Source: an uncultured Lysobacter sp. (lineage in GTDB: Bacteria; Pseudomonadota; Gammaproteobacteria; Xanthomonadales; Xanthomonadaceae). Taken from it: a stretch of 35,511 nucleotides of DNA. A model generated the notes under the pieces. It saw only the letters and a program-made list of their open reading frames with translations, had not been told where the DNA came from and did no database searches. The position numbers were made by a program, and so were the translations under genes. Shown here piece by piece: positions 1 through 8,212 of the stretch (the first letter of the stretch is position 1; each line of letters begins with the position of its first letter). The DNA lies in NCBI GenBank assembly GCA_946480055.1, contig CAMLID010000030.1, forward strand, positions 1 through 35,511. The letters run 5' to 3'.

Positions 1-410
1 GCGGCCACGCGCATCGTGGTCTCGCGCGCGGACGAGCGCCCGCCGCCGCGCGGGTCGCGCAGGCCGTACTTCTGCCAATAGCTGTAGTCGGCGTGGCCGG
101 GGCGGAACTGTTCGGCGATCGAACCGTAGTCCTTGCTGCGCGCGTCGGTGTTGCGGATCAGCAGCGCGATCGGGGTGCCGGTGGTGCGGCCTTCGTAGAC
201 GCCGCTGAGGATCTCGATCTCGTCGGCCTCGCGCCGCGCCGAGGTGTGGCGGGTCTTGCCGGTGGCGCGGCGGTCGAGGTCGTGGCGGAACTCCTCCGGC
301 GCGATCGCCAGCCCCGGCGGACAGCCGTCGACCACGCAGCCGATCGCCGGGCCGTGGCTTTCGCCGAAGGTGGTCACCCGCAACAGGCGGCCGAAGGTGT
401 TGTTCGACAT
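1..410 (-). CDS. aroC: Chorismate synthase, N-terminal part (runs off the left edge)
   Basis: AroC converts 5-enolpyruvylshikimate 3-phosphate to chorismate with reduced FMN, the last common step of aromatic amino acid synthesis, in the cytoplasm. The visible 136 residues start [20 protein letters not shown]. They include the family signature GESHG (residues 16-20), the RPGHAD stretch and, near the edge, [10 protein letters not shown], all typical of the FMN and phosphate site. The ATG at 410 is the expected AroC start. The gene lies 77 nt downstream of prmB on the same strand, matching the prmB-aroC order known from enterobacteria, so the two are probably co-transcribed. The C-terminal two thirds are outside the window. 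Identification is secure. Confidence 0.97.
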   Translation of the reverse strand, partial: MSNNTFGRLLRVTTFGESHGPAIGCVVDGCPPGLAIAPEEFRHDLDRRATGKTRHTSARREADEIEILSGVYEGRTTGTPIALLIRNTDARSKDYGSIAEQFRPGHADYSYWQKYGLRDPRGGGRSSARETTMRVA

Positions 411-487
411 GCGTCTCTCTCGTCAGCCGCGGCGCGCGCGATTCACAGCGCGCACGCCGCCGTTTCGGTTTCGGCCGCGCACACCGC

Positions 488-1420
488 TCAGGCGCCGCGT
501 TGGCGCGCGAGCTCGGCGATGCGGGCGTGGTGTTCGACCAGGTCGTGGCGCTCGGCGACGAAGATGCCCATCTGCCCGACCTTGAACTCGACCCAGGCCA
601 GCGGCAGCTCCGGCAGCAGCTCGACCAGGGCGCGCTCGGCCTCGCCGACTTCGCAGATCAGCAGGCCCTGCTCGCTGAGGTGGTCCGGCGCGTCGCGCAG
701 GATCTTCAGCGCCAGGTCCAGGCCGTCGTCGCCGGCACGCAGGCCGAGCTCGGGCTCGTAGGAATACTCCTTCGGCAGCGCGTCGGTCTCGTCGTTGGTG
801 ACGTAGGGCGGATTGGTCACGATCAGGTCGTAGACCTCGCCCTGCAGGCCGGCGAACAGGTCCGACTTGCGCAGTTCGACGTTGTCGGCGTGCAGACGGG
901 TCTTGTTCTCGGCCGCCAGCGCCAGCGCGTCGTCGTTGATGTCGGCGCCGTGCACGATCCAGTCGGGGTGGTAGTGCGCGGTGGCGATGGCGATGCAGCC
1001 CGAACCGGTGCACAGGTCCAGGGCGCGCTCGACCTGACGGCCGCCGAGCCAGGGCTCGAAACCGGATTCGATCAGCTCGGCGATCGGCGAACGCGGCACC
1101 AGGGCGCGGCGGTCGCTCTTGAAGCTCAGGCCGGCGAACCAGGCCTCGCCGGTCAGGTACGCGGCCGGGATGCGCTCGCCGATGCGGCGCTCGAACAGCG
1201 CCAGCACTGCGTCTTTCTCGTCCGTGGTGACCTTGGCCGCGCCGTAGACCGGGCTCAGGTCATGCGGCAGGTGCAACGCGTGCAGGACCAACTGGGTCGA
1301 CTCGTCCAGGGCGTTGTCGTAGCTGTGGCCGAAGGTCAGCCCGGCCGCGTTGAAGCGACTGGCGCCGTAGCGGATCAGGTCGATGACGGTCAGCGGCTCG
1401 AAGGAAACGGAGGCGGGCAC
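488..1420 (-). CDS. prmB: Ribosomal protein L3 N5-glutamine methyltransferase
   Basis: PrmB uses S-adenosylmethionine to methylate a glutamine of ribosomal protein L3. The 310-residue product has the usual family length. It shows the SAM-binding segment ALDLCTGSGCIAIA (motif I) in the middle and the NPPY catalytic tetrapeptide, followed by VTNDE, that N5-glutamine methyltransferases share. The N-terminal helical part (LIRYGASRFNAAGL, then LVLHALHLP) resembles PrmB rather than PrmC, and the position just before aroC also favours PrmB. The start is GTG at 1420 with no strong Shine-Dalgarno sequence. A TATAAT on the same strand about 30 nt upstream fits a short leader. Confidence 0.94.
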   Translation of the reverse strand: MPASVSFEPLTVIDLIRYGASRFNAAGLTFGHSYDNALDESTQLVLHALHLPHDLSPVYGAAKVTTDEKDAVLALFERRIGERIPAAYLTGEAWFAGLSFKSDRRALVPRSPIAELIESGFEPWLGGRQVERALDLCTGSGCIAIATAHYHPDWIVHGADINDDALALAAENKTRLHADNVELRKSDLFAGLQGEVYDLIVTNPPYVTNDETDALPKEYSYEPELGLRAGDDGLDLALKILRDAPDHLSEQGLLICEVGEAERALVELLPELPLAWVEFKVGQMGIFVAERHDLVEHHARIAELARQRGA

Positions 1421-1449
1421 GATAGGTCCGGGACGTTGCAGGGCCGGGC

Positions 1450-1455
1450 ATTATA
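1450..1455 (-). promoter_or_regulatory. Candidate -10 box of prmB
   Basis: A perfect TATAAT on the minus strand stands in otherwise GC-rich DNA, 30 nt upstream of the prmB GTG. This would give a leader of about 20 nt. No convincing -35 hexamer is seen, so this is inference from the hexamer and its place. Confidence 0.45.
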
Positions 1456-1843
1456 GCCGCCGGGTCGGAGTGCGGCCGGGCGGCCCCAAATCAGCCGTGC
1501 CGCCAGCCAGGGCCTTTGAATTCAGATTCGCGCCCTGCGCTCATCGATGTATAAGCTCGATCTGCGTACCAGGATCGCTATCTGGCACAAAATATCCCCG
1601 AGGCGAATGCATTGACTACGCAGGCCGATGCGCCGGCGCGCCAAGGCCGGGCCGGCGCCACAACGGCGCGGACAGGGACCGAATCGATTCCGCGACGCCG
1701 GCAGGACCGATTACCGCGAACGCCGCCCTCGCCCGACTAGAAACAGCGCCCGATCGGCTCGCAGGCCGCTGCGCCGCCAAGCCGCGGCACGCCGCATGCG
1801 CCTTGGTCGGTATCATGACCGGGATATCCCCGCTGGATCGGCC
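1456..1843. other. Gene-free divergent spacer between prmB and the SCO1 gene
   Basis: About 390 bases between two divergent genes. The part around 1510-1620 is visibly less GC-rich than its surroundings and holds short imperfect dyads (for example ATCGA...TCGAT near 1543-1562). An open frame runs from 1628 into the SCO1 gene, but its upstream 72 residues are arginine-rich and low complexity, like a shadow frame. No RNA gene or clear promoter was recognised. Confidence 0.4.
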
Positions 1844-2488
1844 ATGTTCAACCGCACCACCGTCCTCGTTCTCGTCGCCGCGCTTGCCGCCGCGCTCGGC
1901 CTGTGGGCCGCGCAACGCCACTTCGGCTCCGCCGCGCCCACGCAGTGGCCGCAGACCCAGGCCGTGCGCCTGTTCTCGCCGCCGCGCGAACTGCCGGACT
2001 TCTCGCTGCGCCAGTCCGACGGCACCGCGCTGGTGCCGGGCGAACTCAAGGGCCACTGGACCCTGGTGTTCCTGGGCTTCACCCACTGTCCCGACGTCTG
2101 CCCGACCACCCTGGCGGAAATGGCGCAGGCGCAGAAGCAGTGGGCGTCGATCCCGGAAGCGATGCGGCCGCGGGTGCTGTTCGTGTCGGTCGACCCCGAG
2201 CGCGACACGCCCGACCGCATCGGCGAATACGCCCACGCCTTCCACAAAGACACCCTGGCCGCGACCGCCGACCTGCCGGCGCTGGAGCGTTTCGCCAAGT
2301 CGCTGAGCATGGTGTTCGCCAAAGTGCCGCCGCCCGAGGGCATCCCGGCCGATCAGTACTCGGTCGACCACAGCGCCTCGATGGCGGTGCTGGACCCGCA
2401 AGGCCGCATGGCCGGCCTGATCCAGCCGCCGCTGGACCCGAAGGCGATCGCCGCCGACATGACCGCGCTGACCGGGGCCGCACCGTGA
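1844..2488 (+). CDS. SCO1/SenC-family copper chaperone
   Basis: SCO proteins are membrane-anchored thioredoxin-fold proteins facing the periplasm that deliver copper to the CuA site of cytochrome c oxidase or act as thiol reductases. The 214-residue product has one N-terminal membrane anchor (residues 6-23). Its thioredoxin-like core has the copper ligands: HCPDVCP with C82 and C86, and H176 in [17 protein letters not shown] (about 115-124) is also a family hallmark. I chose the ATG at 1844 because it begins directly with the anchor; the open frame extends upstream but looks non-coding there. The stop overlaps the psd start by 4 nt, so the two are translationally coupled. Confidence 0.93.
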   Translation: MFNRTTVLVLVAALAAALGLWAAQRHFGSAAPTQWPQTQAVRLFSPPRELPDFSLRQSDGTALVPGELKGHWTLVFLGFTHCPDVCPTTLAEMAQAQKQWASIPEAMRPRVLFVSVDPERDTPDRIGEYAHAFHKDTLAATADLPALERFAKSLSMVFAKVPPPEGIPADQYSVDHSASMAVLDPQGRMAGLIQPPLDPKAIAADMTALTGAAP

Positions 2489-3330
2489 GCCTGGTGACCA
2501 CCCTCACCTACCTGCTGCCGCACCGTGCGCTGTCCTCGATCGCACGCTCCCTCGCCTACTCGACCCGCCCCGGCGTGAAGCAGTGGCTGATCGACACGGT
2601 GACGCGCAAGTTCGGCGTCGACCTGTCCGAGGCCGCCGAGCCGGACCCGCGCGCCTACCCGAGCTTCAACGCCTTCTTCACCCGCGCGCTCAAGCCCGGC
2701 GCGCGCGTCGCCGACCCCGACCCGCGCGTGCTGCTGATGCCCGCCGACGGCCGCATCAGCCAGTGCGGACCGATCGTCGCCGGCGACATCTTCCAGGCCA
2801 AGGGCCAGTCCTTCACCGCCGCCGAACTGTTGGGCGACGAAGAGGCCGCAGAACCGTTCGCGGACGGCGTCTACGCGACCGTCTATCTGTCGCCGAAGGA
2901 CTACCACCGCGTGCACATGCCCTGGTCCGGCACCCTGCGCGAAACCGTGCACGTGCCCGGCCGCCTGTTCTCGGTCGGCCCGGACGCGGTGCGCAACGTG
3001 CCGCGCTTGTTCGCGCGCAACGAGCGCCTGGTCTGCCACTTCGACACCGACTTCGGGCCGATGGCGGTGGTGATGGTCGGCGCGCTGCTGGTGTCGGGCG
3101 TGGAAACGATCTGGAGCGGGGTCGAGATTCCGCGCTACGCCGACACCGTCACGGTCAAGGACTACCGCGGCGCCGGCATCGCGCTGGAGCGTTTCGACGA
3201 AATGGCGCGCTTCAACTACGGCTCGACGGTGATCGTGCTGCTGCCTCCGGGCGTGGCGACGATGTCACCGGCGTTGGCGGCGGAAGTCGCGGTTCGGCTG
3301 GGCCAACCCCTGGCGATGCGGGCGGGTTGA
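2485..3330 (+). CDS. psd: Phosphatidylserine decarboxylase proenzyme
   Basis: Psd decarboxylates phosphatidylserine to phosphatidylethanolamine at the inner membrane. It self-cleaves to make a pyruvoyl group. The 281-residue product has the type I length, an early PSFNAFFTR segment (around 56-64), ADGRI, the [13 protein letters not shown] block and, near the C-terminus, FNYGST at residues 243-248. Cleavage would fall between G246 and S247, leaving a short alpha chain of about 35 residues. Enterobacterial enzymes have LGST here, so Tyr for Leu is a small variation; the Gly-Ser-Thr is intact. The start is GTG in a GTGA overlap with the SCO1 stop. Confidence 0.96.
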   Translation: MSLVTTLTYLLPHRALSSIARSLAYSTRPGVKQWLIDTVTRKFGVDLSEAAEPDPRAYPSFNAFFTRALKPGARVADPDPRVLLMPADGRISQCGPIVAGDIFQAKGQSFTAAELLGDEEAAEPFADGVYATVYLSPKDYHRVHMPWSGTLRETVHVPGRLFSVGPDAVRNVPRLFARNERLVCHFDTDFGPMAVVMVGALLVSGVETIWSGVEIPRYADTVTVKDYRGAGIALERFDEMARFNYGSTVIVLLPPGVATMSPALAAEVAVRLGQPLAMRAG

Positions 3331-3442
3331 GGCGCGGCACCGGTTCAAGAGACGAAGCGACCCTGCTGTTTGCGAGCGGCAGGGTCGCATGGGGTTTCGA
3401 GGTCAAGTTCCAGTGCTCGCATGCGCCGGACCCTCGCCCCAA

Positions 3443-3465
3443 CCCCTCTCCCGCTGGGAGAGGGG
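3443..3465. terminator. Perfect hairpin between convergent genes
   Basis: CCCCTCTCCC, loop GCT, then GGGAGAGGGG: a 10-bp perfect stem between the convergent psd and HAF-repeat genes. There is no T-run on either side, so it may be a repeat-type transcription barrier rather than a classical intrinsic terminator. Similar 'CTCACCCCAACCCCTCTCCC' strings recur in Xanthomonad genomes as far as I recall, which would make it a dispersed repeat. Confidence 0.55.
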
Positions 3466-3503
3466 CTTGAAGACAGCGCAGCGACGGACCTCCGCTCGCG
3501 CCG

Positions 3504-4700
3504 TCAGTACACCGGCGTCGCCACGTAGGCGATGCCCACGCCGGTTTGCGGATCGATCGCCTGGCCGCTGATGCGGCCGAAGTCGTCGATGTCGATGGCC
3601 GTGGTCGGTCGCGGCCCGTCGGCGGGGAAATCAGGCACCAGATCGCGCAGCCGGTAGACGCTGCCGTCGCGCCACAGCACCGCATCGCAGACCGACATGC
3701 TGGCATTGGTGCAGGAGCGGCCGACCGCGTGGCGCCACAGGTTCAGGCTGTTGCCCTGGGCGTTGAGATGGCCGGCCAGTTTCGGCAACGCCTTCATGCC
3801 GTCGCGCCGCGTCCACAGGAACGCACCCCAATCCGGCGCGCCGTCCTGGGTCACCGACTGATTGCCGAAACCGACCACGTCGCCCTGCGGGTTGATCGCC
3901 ATCGGCGTGTTCCAGGCCTCTCCGCCGATATCGCCGAGCACGGTCGGACGACCGTGTTCCCACATCACCGCGCGGATCGCACTGAACTTGCCGACCGCGT
4001 CGTCGCAGATGCCCGAGATACCGACCACCTGGCCGCGATCGTTGATCGCCGTCGCCGAACTGACCGTATCGCCGGCGCTGATCACCGGCGGCAGCTCCTG
4101 GATGCGGTTGCGGCGCGGTTCCCACAGCGCCGCGCGGAACTGGAATTTCTGCGGCAGAACGCAACCGACCGGGTCGCGCACCGCGGTCTCGGCCCAACCC
4201 ACGACCTGGCCGAAATTGTTGGAGCCGGCGGCGAAGCCGTGGGTGCCGCCGAAGGTCGGCAAGGCCTGCATGCGGCCGTTCTCCCAGACGAAACCCAGGC
4301 ACTGATAGCGCGGCGAGCCGGCCGGTCGCCCGAGCAGGAACGCCGAGCAGCTCCAGCCCTCGTTCTCGACATCGATGGTGTTGGTTTCGGCGATGCCGGT
4401 GATCATGCCGCGCAGGTTCTTCACCGGCCACACCACGGCGCTCTGGCGCTCCGGGCTGCCCAGCGTGCCCAGGTCGGTGATCTCCTTGTTGCGCCACAGT
4501 ACCGCGTGACGATGCGAAGGCGCGGGTGCGGTCAGGGTCGAACGGCCGGCGACCCAGCCCAGGTCGTTGATGCTGGTGGCGGTACTGGAACCGCCCAGGG
4601 ACGGCAGGTAGTCGATGCGATAGCGCGGCGGCGCGGCTTGCGCGGCACCGGCGGCGAACAGACTCAGGCTCAACAACGAAATGGGCAGCGAGAGCTTCAT
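3504..4700 (-). CDS. Secreted HAF-repeat protein
   Basis: A 398-residue exported protein of unknown function. It has a signal peptide (residues 1-22, cleavage after AQA). It then carries a series of short repeats of the form A-I-N-x-x-G-x-V-V-G at about 44-52, 161-169, 219-227, 269-277 and 371-379, each followed by an A-x-L-W-type strand. This is the pattern of 'extracellular HAF' proteins, probably a beta-propeller-like fold. The ATG at 4700 has AAGGAG 9 nt upstream. It is convergent with psd and separated by about 235 nt from the next minus-strand gene, so it is probably transcribed alone. No catalytic motif is seen. Confidence 0.85.
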   Translation of the reverse strand: MKLSLPISLLSLSLFAAGAAQAAPPRYRIDYLPSLGGSSTATSINDLGWVAGRSTLTAPAPSHRHAVLWRNKEITDLGTLGSPERQSAVVWPVKNLRGMITGIAETNTIDVENEGWSCSAFLLGRPAGSPRYQCLGFVWENGRMQALPTFGGTHGFAAGSNNFGQVVGWAETAVRDPVGCVLPQKFQFRAALWEPRRNRIQELPPVISAGDTVSSATAINDRGQVVGISGICDDAVGKFSAIRAVMWEHGRPTVLGDIGGEAWNTPMAINPQGDVVGFGNQSVTQDGAPDWGAFLWTRRDGMKALPKLAGHLNAQGNSLNLWRHAVGRSCTNASMSVCDAVLWRDGSVYRLRDLVPDFPADGPRPTTAIDIDDFGRISGQAIDPQTGVGIAYVATPVY

Positions 4701-4935
4701 GGCAGGGGCTCCTTGAGGCCGAGCGCGGTCGTCGCGATGCGCGGACGCGATCGGCGTGGATGTAGCGACAGTGATGTGCGTTGCGCTCTAGCGGCGCGGG
4801 ATTCTTATGCGCTGGCGGTTAGGGGATTACTCGCCGTTTTCGGACGGCTTCATCCGACCCTGCGTTCGTTGTCGTTTGCGCGTGTTCGCAATGCGCGCAG
4901 CGTGTGCCCGGCCTGCGAATTCAGCGCTACGCGGC

Positions 4936-5610
4936 CTAGCGGCGCTGGCCCGACTCGGCCGCTTTTCGCTCCAGTTCGGCGACCAGCGCGGGGTCGGCGT
5001 CCTTGCGATGAGCATCGAGGAACTCGCGCACCGCGCTGCGGTACTCCTCGATGAATTCGGGATTGTTCGGACTCACCGCCAACTGCGCGGCGGCCTTGTC
5101 CACCGGCCGACGCGCCTGCCCGACGACCCAGACGCGGCCGTAGGCGGACTCGTCGCTCATGATCGCGATGTTGCGCTCGAAGCCCGGCACGTACTTGGCG
5201 ACGAAGGGCTGGCCCTGCGGCGGAATCAGGATCGTGTTGCGGATCGGGTAGATGCTCGCGGACATGGTGTCGAACTCGACTTTGACCTCGCGTCCTTCCG
5301 CGGTGCGCAGCACCGCCCAGTAATCGGAAATGTACTGGTCGTTGAGGGTGGAATTGGTCTGTTCGGAATGCACGATCACCGCCGTGCCGGTGCTGCCGTA
5401 GGCGTTGAGGAACCAGGCGTTGAGGATATGACCGGTGAAGATGTTGAGCTGGCCGCCGATGAAGGCCGCCAACACCAGGGCCAGCCACCAGCCCTTTCCG
5501 GTCCACCGCAGCATCAGGACGCTCGAGGCCATTGCCAGCAGGACCAGCCCCAGCCAGGACCAGAACGGATGGTGGGCGAGCACGTAGAACACGGCGGACA
5601 GTGCGGTCAT
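4936..5610 (-). CDS. Membrane protein of unknown function
   Basis: I do not recognise this 224-residue protein. The N-terminus has two hydrophobic segments (about 5-33 and 41-57). A soluble domain of about 165 residues follows, with a beta-rich middle (TAVIVHSEQTNSTLNDQYIS; VEFDTMSASIYPI) and a charged helical C-terminus rich in Ala, Glu, Arg and Lys. The soluble part probably faces the periplasm, but that is inference. The start at 5610 is an ATG that opens directly into the first membrane segment. It lies 112 nt from the YhhN-family gene on the same strand. The codon pattern matches the neighbours, so it is a normal chromosomal gene. Confidence 0.8.
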   Translation of the reverse strand: MTALSAVFYVLAHHPFWSWLGLVLLAMASSVLMLRWTGKGWWLALVLAAFIGGQLNIFTGHILNAWFLNAYGSTGTAVIVHSEQTNSTLNDQYISDYWAVLRTAEGREVKVEFDTMSASIYPIRNTILIPPQGQPFVAKYVPGFERNIAIMSDESAYGRVWVVGQARRPVDKAAAQLAVSPNNPEFIEEYRSAVREFLDAHRKDADPALVAELERKAAESGQRR

Positions 5611-5722
5611 GGGGCCGGAGCGGATCGGTTATCGGTCTGCCCCATCTTGGCATCGATGCGGGCGCGGCGACACAAGGCCCATACCGCGGGCCACGAGGCA
5701 GCGTCGCGCGAACGCAACGCCG

Positions 5723-6409
5723 CTAGCGGTCGCGCACCGACAGGCCGATCAGGCTCTGCGCGATCCAGTAGCTCGCCAGCACCGCCACGCTCGCCGAGGC
5801 GAACGGCGCGGCAAAACGATCGATCGCCAGGGTCGCGTCGGAAACCACGAAACTCAGGCCGCCCAGCGCCGCCAACGCGGTCGCGTGCGTGCGCTGCCGC
5901 CACCACACCGCCGCGGCCTGCGCGGCCATCGCCGCGAGCACGGCCACATAGACCACCACCGGCACGCGCAACTCGCCCGGCAGGTGCGGCCACAGCACCG
6001 ACAGCACCGCGCCGGCCAGCGCCGCATAGGCCAGGAACGGCCACAACGCCGCCAACGCCTTCGCCCGCCGCGTCAGCGCGAGCAGATACGCCACGTGCGC
6101 GCACAGGAAACTGCCCAGACCGAACACGAACCAGTCGCCGGGCAGCATCAGAAACACATCGCCCAGCGTCGACAGCGCCAGGCCGGCGAGGATCGCGCGC
6201 CGATAGCCGGGCGCCGTCGCCGGCATCGTCCAGACCATCGCGAACACCAGCAGGGTCGCCGCGGGCTTGCTCAGGTAGTGCAGCCAGGGCAGCGGCGCCA
6301 TCGCACCGACGATCGCCAAAACCGCGACGATCGCGATGGCGATCAGCCAACGACGATCGCGGTTCGGAATACCGACACGCAATGGCGCCGGGTTCGTATC
6401 AGCGTTCAT
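5723..6409 (-). CDS. YhhN/TMEM86-family membrane protein (lysoplasmalogenase-like)
   Basis: A 228-residue protein with about seven or eight hydrophobic segments after a 20-residue polar N-terminus. The segments YLSKPAATLLVFAMV, LAGLALSTLGDVFLMLPGD and SFVVSDATLAIDRF carry the conserved K-P, G-D and S-D-x-x-L/I-A polar positions of the YhhN family. Characterised relatives cleave the vinyl-ether bond of lysoplasmalogen or the related ether lipid; whether this bacterial protein does so is unknown. The start is ATG at 6409. It lies 88 nt downstream of the transglycosylase on the same strand. Confidence 0.88.
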   Translation of the reverse strand: MNADTNPAPLRVGIPNRDRRWLIAIAIVAVLAIVGAMAPLPWLHYLSKPAATLLVFAMVWTMPATAPGYRRAILAGLALSTLGDVFLMLPGDWFVFGLGSFLCAHVAYLLALTRRAKALAALWPFLAYAALAGAVLSVLWPHLPGELRVPVVVYVAVLAAMAAQAAAVWWRQRTHATALAALGGLSFVVSDATLAIDRFAAPFASASVAVLASYWIAQSLIGLSVRDR

Positions 6410-6497
6410 ACCCGCCCCGCGCGAAAGATGAGCGCATCTGCGACGATGCGCCCGCTCGGGTACGGCTTACGACGAAGGCGTCCATGCCCGCTCGCGC

Positions 6498-8057
6498 CTA
6501 CTTGCAGCCGTCGAGCTTCAACTTCTGCCCGGGACGGATCGCGTAACGCGGCGCCTTGAGGCCGTTGCGCCTGGCCAACTGACCGGTGTCGCACTGGAAC
6601 TTCTGCGCGATCGAGGTCAGGGTTTCGCCGCGCTGCACGCGGTAGGTGCTGGGCGCGGATTTGGCCTTGGGCCGGTCCGGCTTCTCCACGGGCATGGCCG
6701 CGGCCGCGACGGGCGCGGTGCCGTCGCTGGAATCGGGCGATTCGACCATGGTCACCGGGCCGGTGCGCACGATCGCGTTGTTCGGGTCGCTGAGCATCAG
6801 GGTGCGCGCCAGATCGGCGCGCGCGCCCTGCACGCACCAGCGGTTGTACAGGCCGACGATCTTGGTGGTGGCGTTGAGGCTGGTGCCGGCGGCCAGGTAG
6901 CTGTCGGCCTGGTAGCGCGGATTGAGGTTGCGCAGCGCGCGCATATAACCGTCGCGGCTGCCGCCGTTGCCCAGGCAGATCGTGAGCTGGTAGATCGAGC
7001 TGGGCTGGCTCAGGCGCAGGTTGGCCGGCTTGGGATCGACCTTGGGGAAGCTCAGGCCGTATTCCTTGGGGTGCAGGAACAGCCAGGCCGCGGCGATCAC
7101 CATCGGCACGTAGTCGCGGGTTTCGGCCGGGAACTGGTTGTAGACCGACTCGTCCCAGAAGTTGCGGCCGCCGCTGGCGTTGAACACGCGCTGGGCGCGG
7201 CCCTCGCCGCCGTTGTAGGCGGCCAGCGACATTTCGATGCTGTTGTTGAGCGCGCCCATGCGTTCGTTGAGATATTCCGCGCTGGCCTGGGCCGAGGCGC
7301 GCGCGTCGTAGCGGGTGTCGAAACCGGTGCCGTCGTCGCCCAGGCCGAAGCGCCTGCCGGTCGCGTACATGAACTGCATCGGCCCGGCCGCGCCGGCGCG
7401 CGAGGTCGAGTGCACGCGGCCGTTGGATTCCTTGGCCATGATCCCGAACAGCAGCGCCTCGGGCAGGCCGGCGCGCTCGTACTGCGGCCACATCATCTGG
7501 CGCAGGTATTGGTAGTTCTCGTGGCTCTGGATCAGCGACCCGCGCATGTCGGTGAGCCAGCGGCGGATACCGGCCTGCACGGCCGGGTTGTACTGCACCA
7601 TCTTGACGAAGCGCTGGCCGTCGGCGTTGAGCAGCGCGGCGGCGCGCGCGGCCTGCGGCACGTCGGCGGCGAACGAACCGTCGGCGTCCAGCGGGGCTTC
7701 GTCCTCTTCGTCGCCGGCTTCGGCGCGCGATTCGGCATCGGCATTGGCCTTGAGCAGGCGCTTGTAGCTGGTCAGCATCGTGGTCAGCTGGCAGCCCTTC
7801 TGCTTGTTGCAGGCCGTGATCACGTCCTCCATGTCCTCCAGCGCGGCGTCGCTGAGCTTCTGGCCCTCGGGATCGGCGTTGCGGATCTGCACCAGCGCGG
7901 CGCGGTACTTGGCTTCGGCGGCCTGCATGCGCTGGTTGAGCGCGTCGACCGCAGCCTGGTCGCGCTTGGACAGGGCCGAGGCGTCGAAGGACAGCGCGGC
8001 CAGCGCGAAAAAGGCGGCGGCAGCGAAGGCGCCGGAAAAACGGACAAATGAGGGCAT
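6498..8057 (-). CDS. Lytic murein transglycosylase with C-terminal LysM domain
   Basis: An exported 519-residue enzyme expected to cleave the MurNAc-GlcNAc bond of peptidoglycan with formation of 1,6-anhydroMurNAc. It has a signal peptide (about 1-29). A helical region follows with an acidic low-complexity insert (about 110-127). The SLT domain has the catalytic glutamate E210 in IMAKESNG, then AGAAGPMQFM and the later AAYNGGEGR that completes the active site. The last 50 residues are a LysM peptidoglycan-binding repeat (YRVQRGETLTSIAQKF). The open frame continues upstream by 48 codons, but the ATG at 8057 begins the signal peptide and is preferred. The architecture resembles MltD with one LysM. 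Confidence 0.92.
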   Translation of the reverse strand: MPSFVRFSGAFAAAAFFALAALSFDASALSKRDQAAVDALNQRMQAAEAKYRAALVQIRNADPEGQKLSDAALEDMEDVITACNKQKGCQLTTMLTSYKRLLKANADAESRAEAGDEEDEAPLDADGSFAADVPQAARAAALLNADGQRFVKMVQYNPAVQAGIRRWLTDMRGSLIQSHENYQYLRQMMWPQYERAGLPEALLFGIMAKESNGRVHSTSRAGAAGPMQFMYATGRRFGLGDDGTGFDTRYDARASAQASAEYLNERMGALNNSIEMSLAAYNGGEGRAQRVFNASGGRNFWDESVYNQFPAETRDYVPMVIAAAWLFLHPKEYGLSFPKVDPKPANLRLSQPSSIYQLTICLGNGGSRDGYMRALRNLNPRYQADSYLAAGTSLNATTKIVGLYNRWCVQGARADLARTLMLSDPNNAIVRTGPVTMVESPDSSDGTAPVAAAAMPVEKPDRPKAKSAPSTYRVQRGETLTSIAQKFQCDTGQLARRNGLKAPRYAIRPGQKLKLDGCK

Positions 8058-8180
8058 GGACGACAAAGGCAGCGAGGGTCCGGGCAGGGTAGCCGCGGCG
8101 GTCCATGCGGGGCAAGGAAACGAGACGAAGAAGCCGCTGCGTTTATGAACGCCGCCGCCGCGCAAGCGCGACGCTGCCGC

Positions 8181-8186
8181 TAGAAT
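8181..8186 (+). promoter_or_regulatory. Candidate -10 box of the HerA-like ATPase gene
   Basis: TAGAAT, 26 nt upstream of the ATG at 8213, in a divergent spacer that is otherwise GC-rich. It would give a leader of about 20 nt. No clear -35. Confidence 0.4.
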
Positions 8187-8212
8187 CGTCCGATCTTCCA
8201 ACGGACGCCGAC

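Noticed and set aside
1628..1843. Upstream 72-codon extension of the SCO1 gene
   Set aside because: Arginine-rich, no Shine-Dalgarno; the membrane anchor begins at ATG 1844.
1903..2484. N-terminal fusion of 194 residues to psd
   Set aside because: Out-of-frame reading of the SCO1 gene; psd starts at GTG 2485.
3546..5054. 502-residue open frame opposite the HAF-repeat gene
   Set aside because: Rich in Arg/Ala/Asp/His with no domain pattern; it is the antisense shadow of a well-supported gene in GC-rich DNA.
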